Under the pieces are notes generated by a model that was not told the DNA's origin, did no database searches, and was given only the letters and a program-made list of their open reading frames with translations. Both the position numbers and the translations under genes were made by a program. From positions 634,086 through 698,085 of the forward strand of contig CABMCJ010000004.1 of assembly GCA_902384585.1 (NCBI GenBank): DNA of 64,000 nucleotides, written 5' to 3'. Below, piece after piece: positions 57,996-64,000 of this stretch (within the stretch, counting starts at the first letter, position 1; each line of letters opens with the position of its first letter). Source of the DNA: Candidatus Anstonella stagnisolia (lineage in GTDB: Archaea > Micrarchaeota > Micrarchaeia > Anstonellales > Anstonellaceae).

Positions 57996-58715
57996 ATGGT
58001 CGCAAAGTTCCGAATAGTTTTAGTGGAGCCGGAATATGAGATAAATCTGGGTTCTGCGTGCCGAGTTCTCAAGAATTTTGGGCAAAAAAACCTGTATCTT
58101 GTGAACCCAAAGTGCGATAAGGATGGATTTGATGCAGTGATGTTCTCAAAGCACGCAAAGGACGTGCTGCAAAAAGCAAAGGTTTGCAAGAATGTGAAGG
58201 AAGCAATAGAGGGGTGCGAGCTTGTTGTGGGCACTACGGGAATACTTGAGAGGCACAAGCATACTCTTAGGAACCCACTCACGCTTCCGGTGCTTGCGGA
58301 AAAGCTCAGGGAACGCAAAAAAATGGGCGAAATTGCGCTTTTGTTTGGGAGGGAGGGCATTGGGCTTTCCAAAGACGAAATAGATGTGTGCGACATCCTC
58401 GTTACGATTCCTACGAGCAGGACTTATCCCATAATGAACGTGTCGCATGCGGTTGCGGTTGTATTGTATGCGCTCTGCCAGATAAAATTGCACACGATTA
58501 CGAGCGCAGGCGGGGAGGAGAAAAAGCACTTGCAACTTGTGTTTGATTCCATTGTGGACAGGTATTCGAGCGCGCTGAGGAACCCGCACAAGATAAAGAT
58601 TGCGTTTGAGAGGGTGCTGGGGCGCTCCTTAATTTCGGACAAGGAGTGCGCTGCGCTTCTTAGTGCGCTCTCGCATGCGAAAAAAGAGCTGGAAGGCAGA
58701 AAAATTAGTCCTTAA
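57996..58715 (+). CDS. SpoU/TrmH-family RNA 2'-O-methyltransferase (TrmJ-like)
   Basis: 239 residues from the ATG at 57996 (MVAKFRIVLVEPEYEINLGS). Knot motifs are R-I-V-L-V-E-P-x-x-x-x-N-x-G-S/A, then GEIALLFGREGIGLSKDEID and ILVTIPTSRTYPIMNVSHAV, the last two being the SAM-binding trefoil knot. TrmJ methylates position 32 of tRNA, though other rRNA/tRNA targets are possible. A GTG at 57981 overlapping the previous stop would add five residues. It overlaps the HAD gene by 11 bases tail to tail. Confidence 0.9.
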   Translation: MVAKFRIVLVEPEYEINLGSACRVLKNFGQKNLYLVNPKCDKDGFDAVMFSKHAKDVLQKAKVCKNVKEAIEGCELVVGTTGILERHKHTLRNPLTLPVLAEKLRERKKMGEIALLFGREGIGLSKDEIDVCDILVTIPTSRTYPIMNVSHAVAVVLYALCQIKLHTITSAGGEEKKHLQLVFDSIVDRYSSALRNPHKIKIAFERVLGRSLISDKECAALLSALSHAKKELEGRKISP

Positions 58716-59370
58716 GGAGCATCGTTAGCTGTGAATAGAGCTTTTTCTCGTTAAAATCCGAAATTATTGCATGCACGCCCTTGCATTTCTTTATTTCGGA
58801 TACCGGAAGGGTTGTGGAGAGCGCAATGCACTTCATTTTTGCCCTTCTTGCTGCCTCAAAGCCTGCGAACGCGTCCTCAAATACTATGCACTCTTGGGGT
58901 TTTGCGTGAAGGAGCTTTGCGGCGCGAAGGAATGCTTCTGGGTGCGGTTTCCTGTTCGTTACGTCTTCCAAACCTATGAATTTCATGCGAGGCAAGCCCA
59001 GCATTTGAAGCGCCGCTTTCAAGTTTTCCTTGTGCCCGCCGGATGCGACCATTGCGCGTATTTTGTGAGATTTTAGGAAGGAATAAAATTTGTCAAAGCC
59101 GGGAGTTTTCTTGAGCTTTCCTGCAAGAACGCCCTGCTGAAATAGGTCCATGCGCGCCTTCACAAGCGAGGCGGGATTTGCCTTGAGCTTGTAGCGCTTT
59201 ATGAGGTCTTTTACAATGAAAACAGAGCCTGTTCCTGTGTAATGCCTTGCCCAATAATCCTTGCTTATTTTCACCTTGTAGGGCGCAAGGGCAGCATTGA
59301 AGGTGAGAAGGTGCAAAGGCTCGCTGTTGGAAACAACGCCGTCCATGTCAAGAATGACTGCTTTTAGCAT
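58705..59370 (-). CDS. HAD-superfamily phosphatase/phosphomutase
   Basis: 221 residues from the ATG at 59370. Motif I AVILDMDGVVSNSEPLHLLT, motif II RAMVASGGHKENL (Ser), motif III Lys at NRKPHPEAFLRAAKLL and motif IV CIVFEDAFAGFEAARRA. A helical cap after motif I places it with beta-phosphoglucomutase-like subfamily enzymes. The substrate is not evident. Earlier starts (59397) would add nine residues without support. Confidence 0.9.
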   Translation of the reverse strand: MLKAVILDMDGVVSNSEPLHLLTFNAALAPYKVKISKDYWARHYTGTGSVFIVKDLIKRYKLKANPASLVKARMDLFQQGVLAGKLKKTPGFDKFYSFLKSHKIRAMVASGGHKENLKAALQMLGLPRMKFIGLEDVTNRKPHPEAFLRAAKLLHAKPQECIVFEDAFAGFEAARRAKMKCIALSTTLPVSEIKKCKGVHAIISDFNEKKLYSQLTMLLKD

Positions 59371-59469
59371 CCCAAAACCCCGCATTGCATCCCGCACCGC
59401 ATTGAAATCAAAAATTTGCTTGCCCGCACAAATGCCCGCTTGTCGCCTTGCCTGCTCCCGCTACTAAGG

Positions 59470-59486
59470 ATAAAATAAAAAGAAAG
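59470..59486 (-). terminator. T-rich tract downstream of sepF
   Basis: On the minus strand TTCTTTCTTTTTATTTTA follows the sepF stop by about ten bases, a typical archaeal U-tract. Confidence 0.4.
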
Positions 59487-59493
59487 AAGTTCT

Positions 59494-59862
59494 CTACTTG
59501 CGTCCCTTGCTCTTCACAATCTTTACTTTTGTGGGCGTAAGGAGGATTTTGTCGTTGTCTATGCGCGCTATGTCGCCGTTAATCTTTACGACGTGCGCCT
59601 TTATGTTGTCGATTATCTGCTTGAGCTTGTTTGTCTGCCTCTGCATTGGGGAGACGTTAAGCAGGATAATGTTGCGCGCTTTTAGCTCGTCAAAGATAAC
59701 GTGCACGTCCGCTTCAGACTCAAGTGCGATTGGCTTGATGTAGAAATCTGCAGCCTGGTGCAGGACATCCACGTTCTCCATCTCTACGGAGTTCATGTAT
59801 TCCTCTATGTTCATTTCTTTTCCAAGACCGAGTCCTTTCGTAACTTTTTCAAAGATGCCCAT
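59494..59862 (-). CDS. sepF: SepF-like cell division protein
   Basis: 122 residues. An amphipathic N-terminal helix (MGIFEKVTKGLGLGKEMNIE) would bind the membrane. The core ADVHVIFDELKARNIILLNV, RQTNKLKQIIDNIKAHVVKI and NGDIARIDNDKILLTPTKVK is the SepF (DUF552) fold. Archaeal SepF anchors FtsZ at the membrane. A GGTGAG ribosome-binding site precedes the ATG. It is divergent from orc1/cdc6. Confidence 0.93.
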   Translation of the reverse strand: MGIFEKVTKGLGLGKEMNIEEYMNSVEMENVDVLHQAADFYIKPIALESEADVHVIFDELKARNIILLNVSPMQRQTNKLKQIIDNIKAHVVKINGDIARIDNDKILLTPTKVKIVKSKGRK

Positions 59863-59977
59863 TCTCTCACCTCAAATGGAGAAGTGTTTAACCTGATTTC
59901 TCATATACTACGTATGTATTAATAAGGCTTTTTGTGCATCTCTTTCTCTCAATAGAAAATTACGCGAGGCTGCTTTT
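59863..59977. promoter_or_regulatory. Divergent promoter between sepF and cdc6; possible origin-linked site
   Basis: 115 bases with a minus-strand TATA-like AGTATATGAG near 59900 and a plus-strand GTATTAATAAGG near 59915. A small near-palindrome ATACTACGTATGTAT lies between. Near the sepF end, CTCCATTTGAGG faintly recalls the core of archaeal origin recognition boxes, but only one copy is seen. Confidence 0.35.
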
Positions 59978-61234
59978 ATGCCGACATTTTCCCAAATACT
60001 TTCCAAGCCCTCTATTTTCAAGGACCGCAACACGCTTTCGTCGCATTATGTCCCTGATATATTGCCTTTTCGAGAGGAGCAGATAGAGAAAATAATGAAC
60101 TGGGTTGCGCCCGCGCTCAAGAATGAGAGGCCTCGAAACGTATTTGTGTATGGGAAAACAGGGACCGGAAAAACCGCATCAGTTAGGCACGTGATGAAGA
60201 AATTTGAGGAGGAAAAGACCGCGTATGCGAAAACGTGCTACATGAACTGCAGGATATACAATTCTAGGTACCGCGTGATGCAGAAAATCACCAAGGATTT
60301 CATACCGGAAATGGACAAGGCAGGCTTTGGGGTTGCTACTCTTTATGAGAAGATATTGGGGTGGATTGCCGCTGGGTCTTACCGGCTTATCATAGTGCTG
60401 GATGAGGTGGACATGGTGAGCGATTTGGATGAGCTCATGTACACGCTCACAAGGGCGAATGATGACTTGAAGCAGGGGAGCATTTCCCTCATAGGGATTT
60501 CGAACAAATTGGACTTCAAGAACGTGCTGGACCCGCGCTCAAGAAGCTCGCTGTGCGAAACTGAGATGGTATTTGCACCTTATTCTGCGAACCAGCTGCA
60601 GGCAATCCTGCTGCAGCGCTCGCAGATGGGATTTGGGCAGGGAATTGTGGATGAGAGCGCGATAAACTTTGCATCTGCGATTGCTGCGCAGGAAACCGGG
60701 GATGCAAGGTATGCGCTTAGGCTGCTTTTGAAGGCAGGGGAGCTTGCGGATGAGCACTCTGTGAGCAAAATTACGGACAAGGAAGTGGAGGATGCGCGAA
60801 AGAGCGTGGACTCGGACATTGCGTCTGAAATAATTGCAACTTTGCCTGACCAGCAGCAAATTGTGCTCTATGCGGCTTCGTGCCTCACGCTTGGGGGAAG
60901 CAAATACGCAAAACTCTTTGCTGGGACGGAAGATGAGGATGGGAAGTTCTTATCTAGTGGGGAAGTTTATGAGGAGTATACGAGAGCATGTAAGGGATTT
61001 AAGCGCAAAAAGCGCTCCTCACGCTGGTATAGGGAGTATTTGAACGACTTGGAAATGCTGGGGCTCATTACGATGGTGGACAGCGGGCCTGGGATGCGCG
61101 GGCATACCCGTCTTATAAAGGTGGGATACCCGCCAACGGAAATAAAAGTGCTTATAGAGAAGAATTTCATGCATGGGAAAGTGCACAGCGTGGAAGATGA
61201 GGAGGCGGGAGGGACGCAAGTTAAGCTTCAATAA
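59978..61234 (+). CDS. cdc6: Orc1/Cdc6 replication initiator
   Basis: 418 residues. Walker A G59-T66 (GKTGTGKT), Walker B LIIVLDEVDMVSDLDELMYT, sensor 1 region LIGISNKLDFKNVLDPRSRS and sensor 2 GDARYALRLLLKAGELADE. The C-terminal 90 residues form the winged helix (SSGEVYEEYTRACKGFKRKK, SRWYREYLNDLEMLGLITMV). It binds origins and loads MCM. Length is the archaeal norm. Confidence 0.95.
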   Translation: MPTFSQILSKPSIFKDRNTLSSHYVPDILPFREEQIEKIMNWVAPALKNERPRNVFVYGKTGTGKTASVRHVMKKFEEEKTAYAKTCYMNCRIYNSRYRVMQKITKDFIPEMDKAGFGVATLYEKILGWIAAGSYRLIIVLDEVDMVSDLDELMYTLTRANDDLKQGSISLIGISNKLDFKNVLDPRSRSSLCETEMVFAPYSANQLQAILLQRSQMGFGQGIVDESAINFASAIAAQETGDARYALRLLLKAGELADEHSVSKITDKEVEDARKSVDSDIASEIIATLPDQQQIVLYAASCLTLGGSKYAKLFAGTEDEDGKFLSSGEVYEEYTRACKGFKRKKRSSRWYREYLNDLEMLGLITMVDSGPGMRGHTRLIKVGYPPTEIKVLIEKNFMHGKVHSVEDEEAGGTQVKLQ

Positions 61235-61242
61235 GGGATTTT

Positions 61243-61821
61243 ATGAACAATACAAAACTTGTCCAGTTGCTTCATGAAGTTGGGATTCTTAGGAGAACCC
61301 CGCGCTCAGGCTGGCAGACAATTGGGGCTCCTTTTGAGAGCGTTGCGGAGCACTCCTTCCGAGCAGCAGTGATTGGATATGCGCTTGCGAAAATGGAGAA
61401 ACTTGGGAAAGAGGAGGAGCACAAGGTTGTGCTTTCGTGCCTTTTCCATGATGTTGCGGAAGCGAGATGCGGGGATTTGAACCTTATGAACAAGAAGTAC
61501 GTGCATGCGCATCATAGGAAAGCGCTTGAGGATGCGATGCGCGGAAGCGGACTGGAAGAGATACTGGAATTGCCAATAGATAAAGAAGGAAACGGGAAGG
61601 TTGCGCTTATTCTAAACGATGCGGACTTGCTGGAAGTAATGTGCAGCGCAAAAGAGTACCTTGATGAGGGGAATAAGTATGCGCAAAAATGGCTGGACAA
61701 TTCTGTGGGGATGCTGAAAACAAAAAGCGGGAAGGAAATTGCTAAGAAAATGCTTGCTGCGGACTCAAAAGACTGGCTTTTCAAGACGGACTTGTTTCGG
61801 AAAGAGAACCGGAAAAAGTAG
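61243..61821 (+). CDS. HD-domain phosphohydrolase (YfbR/HDDC2-like)
   Basis: 192 residues. Metal residues are in ESVAEHSFRAAVIGYAL (H), LSCLFHDVAEARCGDLN (HD) and ALILNDADLLEVMCSAKEYL (D). The layout fits 5'-deoxynucleotidase proteins of the YfbR/HDDC2 group, which would act on deoxynucleoside monophosphates. The gene starts eight bases after cdc6 and ends 32 bases before the sigma-like gene. Confidence 0.88.
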   Translation: MNNTKLVQLLHEVGILRRTPRSGWQTIGAPFESVAEHSFRAAVIGYALAKMEKLGKEEEHKVVLSCLFHDVAEARCGDLNLMNKKYVHAHHRKALEDAMRGSGLEEILELPIDKEGNGKVALILNDADLLEVMCSAKEYLDEGNKYAQKWLDNSVGMLKTKSGKEIAKKMLAADSKDWLFKTDLFRKENRKK

Positions 61822-61822
61822 C

Positions 61823-61830
61823 TATTTAAG
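61823..61830 (+). promoter_or_regulatory. TATA box of the sigma-like gene
   Basis: TATTTAAG is centred about 26 bases before the GTG at 61854, which fits a leaderless transcript. A second AT-rich element (TTATAATA, 61841) is too close to that start. Confidence 0.45.
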
Positions 61831-61853
61831 AACTTTTACGTTATAATAAAAGT

Positions 61854-63602
61854 GTGGGACATCAATTAAAAATCAGTATTATTGCTAACACCGCAACTGC
61901 TCGAGCGCATGAAGCGCGCGCCAGACCTGCTCGCGAATTCACTGTAACCAAAATAGGAGCCGAACGACTTGATGACGCCAGGGAAAAAATACTTAGAGCC
62001 ATTGAGGAAAATGCCAGATGGATGGCGAGAAAGGAAATTGATGGATGCACAGAAGCTGCAAGAACCACGATCCATCGCGCGATTAAGAAACTTGTTGAAG
62101 AAGGCATCCTGTGCGAAGTGCAAATTGACAGCAAGGCCAAGTGTTATTATTTCACGGAACGGTTTGCAGAGGATAATGGATATGGGGTGCGCGATGAAAG
62201 TTATATTGGTGAGGACTGCGGCGTTGATTTGCAAATGGATCACGTTAAGCGGTTTCTTGTGCACCTTGATAGGGAACTGGATGCCGGAAGGGAACTGGAT
62301 TGGAAAGTGCTTAAGAAAGTGCCAGGGCATTCTATTGCGCTTGCACAACTGGGCGGGCGGGAAGCCGCAATGGCTGCGCTGTCCCAAAGAAGGGAAGCAT
62401 TTGGTAAGATGAAGGACGGCTTTTTGATAAGGTCTGTGCAGCTTGGGGGCATAAAAACACCGCAAAAAGAGGAGGTGCGCATGTGTGAAACCAGCCTTTT
62501 ATTAATAGCAGGGAAGTTTGAGGCTTTTGTTGAGGGGCTTGGGAAACGCGGCCTGCTTAAGCACATGGACAAAAATGAGCTGGATGCTGTTGCGCGCTTG
62601 GAGGAGAGCCAAAAAATCCTGTTGCATTGCAATGGAAAAATTTACCTTGCCAGGCTAAAAAATGGGAAATTAAACATGCATGAAACAATTGATGGAAGCA
62701 GCGCAGACAACGCGCTTCGCGCGCTTTGGCACAAGCACATGGGGCTGGCAGTGCTCTTTTCGGGGCGCCGTAAAATAAACAGGGACTTGAGGGCTGCGTT
62801 TGGGCGCGCAATATTTATGGCTGCGCTGGAGTTTGACCCGTTAAAGCTTGAGGGAGGCGGACAAGGCTTTGGTTCAGTTCTAAAGTGGAAAGTGGGCGAG
62901 GCAATAAGGGAATACAATTATGAAACGCATGCGCGTGGCATGTTCTACCCTGGGCATATGGAAAAAGAGATGATGCACTTGATGGGGGAATGCGTGCCAG
63001 GGGAACAGCTGCCGCCAATTGAGTACTTGGCAAAGGAAGCTGAAATTTCGATAGAAACTGCTGAGGCACTGCTCAGGATAGCTTATGTAAGTTCAATGGA
63101 CGCAAAGGCAGAGATGGATGATGGAACTGATGGAAGCTGGCATAGCATACTTCCAAGCGATGCGCCCGGCCCAGAGGAACTCGTGGAAAAAAAGAATTTG
63201 TTGGAGAGCGTGAGCAGGGCTGAGAAAAAAATTCTTGGGGAGCGGGAAAGGGCAGTTTTGCAGTCATATTCGCGCGAGGGGGAGAAATTAGGCGAGATAG
63301 GCAGCCGGCTTGGAGTTGGCAGGGCGCGCGCTGGGCAGATTTGGGCAGAATCCATAATGAAGCTGAAGGAGCATTTTGGGGTCAGACTGCCAAAGAAGGA
63401 CGAGAATGCGCTCACTGAAAAGGAAGAGGAAGTTATGCGCCTGCGCTATCCGAAAAATAAGGCAGACGCATTGAGCGCCAAGGAAGTTGCTGCAAAGCTT
63501 GGGATTAACTGCAACACGGTGTACGAGTACGCAGTGAGGGCGCGGAAAAAGATTGAGAGAAGCAAATCTGCAGGGTTGCTTGCTGAAGAAAAAGAAAAGT
63601 AG
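61854..63602 (+). CDS. Sigma-70-like multidomain protein with winged helix
   Basis: 582 residues from GTG 61854. Residues 38-105 form a winged helix (AARTTIHRAIKKLVEEGILC). Residues about 312-356 resemble sigma region 2 (FGRAIFMAALEFDPLKLEGG; FGSVLKWKVGEAIREYNYET). Residues 386-416 resemble region 3 (PPIEYLAKEAEISIETAEAL). Residues 425-509 resemble the sigma 3-4 link and region 4 (GPEELVEKKNLLE, GERERAVLQSYS, EKLGEIGSRLGVGRARAGQI). Residues 520-570 are a second region-4-like HTH (LTEKEEEVMRLRY, SAKEVAAKLGINCNTVYEYA). Archaea normally lack sigma factors, so it probably acts as an adapted DNA-binding regulator. Confidence 0.7.
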   Translation: MGHQLKISIIANTATARAHEARARPAREFTVTKIGAERLDDAREKILRAIEENARWMARKEIDGCTEAARTTIHRAIKKLVEEGILCEVQIDSKAKCYYFTERFAEDNGYGVRDESYIGEDCGVDLQMDHVKRFLVHLDRELDAGRELDWKVLKKVPGHSIALAQLGGREAAMAALSQRREAFGKMKDGFLIRSVQLGGIKTPQKEEVRMCETSLLLIAGKFEAFVEGLGKRGLLKHMDKNELDAVARLEESQKILLHCNGKIYLARLKNGKLNMHETIDGSSADNALRALWHKHMGLAVLFSGRRKINRDLRAAFGRAIFMAALEFDPLKLEGGGQGFGSVLKWKVGEAIREYNYETHARGMFYPGHMEKEMMHLMGECVPGEQLPPIEYLAKEAEISIETAEALLRIAYVSSMDAKAEMDDGTDGSWHSILPSDAPGPEELVEKKNLLESVSRAEKKILGERERAVLQSYSREGEKLGEIGSRLGVGRARAGQIWAESIMKLKEHFGVRLPKKDENALTEKEEEVMRLRYPKNKADALSAKEVAAKLGINCNTVYEYAVRARKKIERSKSAGLLAEEKEK

Positions 63603-63605
63603 AGA

Positions 63606-63902
63606 TTATAATTTTTCATCATCCATTATTTCAAGAGCCTTCTTCACGCTCATCCCCTCGCGGATGCCAAGGTCTTCCGCCCACATTGTGGCGGTCTTTA
63701 TTTTTGCCTTGAAAACGTCGTCAAAGCATTTCACGCCCGAAACGAAAGCTGCGACGTCGCCGAGCTTTTCCGCGGAGCCTTTCTCTATGTAGCTGCATGC
63801 GATGTAGCCTTTCTTTGCCTTTACGATAATTAATGGAACATTTCCCAAACTGTAGATTATACCCTGATATTTTTTTCCAGCAAAATCTACGGCTTGTTCC
63901 AT
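63606..63902 (-). CDS. DUF1805-family protein
   Basis: 98 residues. Starts MEQAVDFAGKKYQGIIYSLG and carries NVPLIIVKAKKGYIACSYIE, EKLGDVAAFVSGVKCFDDVF and the end REGMSVKKALEIMDDEKL, the pattern of the DUF1805/YunC family. The function is unknown. A GAGGTGA ribosome-binding site sits four bases before the ATG. The stop of an upstream partial gene is 12 bases away, so they are co-transcribed. Confidence 0.85.
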   Translation of the reverse strand: MEQAVDFAGKKYQGIIYSLGNVPLIIVKAKKGYIACSYIEKGSAEKLGDVAAFVSGVKCFDDVFKAKIKTATMWAEDLGIREGMSVKKALEIMDDEKL

Positions 63903-63913
63903 TAGGTCACCTC

Positions 63914-64000
63914 TTAGTAGCCACCCCAGTTGGGGTGTTGGCGCTGCTCAGTTGCAGCGCGCTGGCTTCTGCGGATTGCCTGCTCCTTTTTCTTTTCGTA
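63914..64000 (-). CDS. C-terminal end of an unknown protein (partial)
   Basis: The last 28 residues of a minus-strand gene that enters from beyond the window, ending E-Q-R-Q-H-P-N-W-G-G-Y before TAA (63914-63916). The segment is Lys/Glu/Arg/Gln-rich. Too little is present to name it. Confidence 0.6.
   Translation of the reverse strand, partial: YEKKKEQAIRRSQRAATEQRQHPNWGGY

Noticed and set aside
1-64000. Insertion sequences, integrases, prophage genes and CRISPR-Cas
   Set aside because: No transposase, integrase or Cas motifs and no long inverted or direct repeats that would mark element ends were found.

Overview
The window is chromosomal DNA of an archaeon. The evidence is the gene content: aIF5B, eIF6, ribosomal proteins S19e, L31e, L39e and L18a/LX, prefoldin alpha, RNA polymerase subunit K, Orc1/Cdc6, SepF, an LSm protein, DTD2, geranylgeranylglyceryl phosphate synthase, class III (archaeal) pilin signal sequences, TATA boxes and leaderless starts. 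Pilin N-termini of the type Q-AALDFLMTYGWA, compact genes, many small unknown membrane proteins and a bacterial-type GAPDH suggest a DPANN-like lineage (Diapherotrites or Micrarchaeota side). That placement is inference. Genes are packed tightly, often with ATGA or TAATG overlaps, and no insertion sequence or CRISPR array was seen.

Layout. 1-5.6 kb: a CBS/winged-helix regulator and a Tad-like type IV pilus core (ATPase plus two membrane platform proteins), a GNAT enzyme and a class III pilin. 5.6-8.9 kb: a KaiC-like ATPase with two paralogous P-loop-less RecA-like proteins, two small membrane proteins and a nitroreductase. 8.9-11.6 kb: aIF5B and a double Lrp/AsnC regulator. 11.6-18.9 kb: a stretch with possible RNA structure, a 43-residue gene, rpoK, dCTP deaminase, and what looks like a conjugation- or Ced-like DNA transfer apparatus (VirB2-like subunit, VirB6-like membrane protein, VirB4 split over two genes, accessory proteins). 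19-26.7 kb: pheT, then the conserved archaeal translation block on the minus strand (S19e, PDCD5, unknown, L39e, L31e, eIF6, LX, prefoldin alpha, FtsY, unknown). 26.8-30.5 kb: ThiF-like E1, DTD2, HtpX, LemA, and a protein with a lone histidine-kinase-like dimerisation helix. 30.6-34.6 kb: a five-gene minor pilin operon. 34.6-37.5 kb: unknown, LSm, a secreted protein, tRNA-Ala(GGC). 37.6-42.5 kb: a small repeat-containing gene, HEAT protein, GAPDH, epimerase, SDR, GGGP synthase.

The most unusual part is 42.5-53.3 kb: five tandem paralogues of about 520-535 residues. Each is an internally duplicated, cysteine-rich, probably beta-solenoid protein. Two double-HTH Lrp/AsnC regulators lie among them, each divergent from a paralogue promoter. 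One paralogue carries a single in-frame TGA. A large VirB4/HerA-like ATPase with an acidic tail follows on the other strand.

The last 8 kb hold a PIN-ATPase-KH protein, HemK2-like and TrmJ-like methyltransferases, a HAD phosphatase, SepF and Orc1/Cdc6 head to head, an HD phosphohydrolase, and a 582-residue protein. This last protein resembles bacterial sigma-70 regions 2, 3 and 4, with an extra N-terminal winged helix and a second region-4-like HTH. That is unexpected in an archaeon. A DUF1805 protein and a truncated gene close the window.
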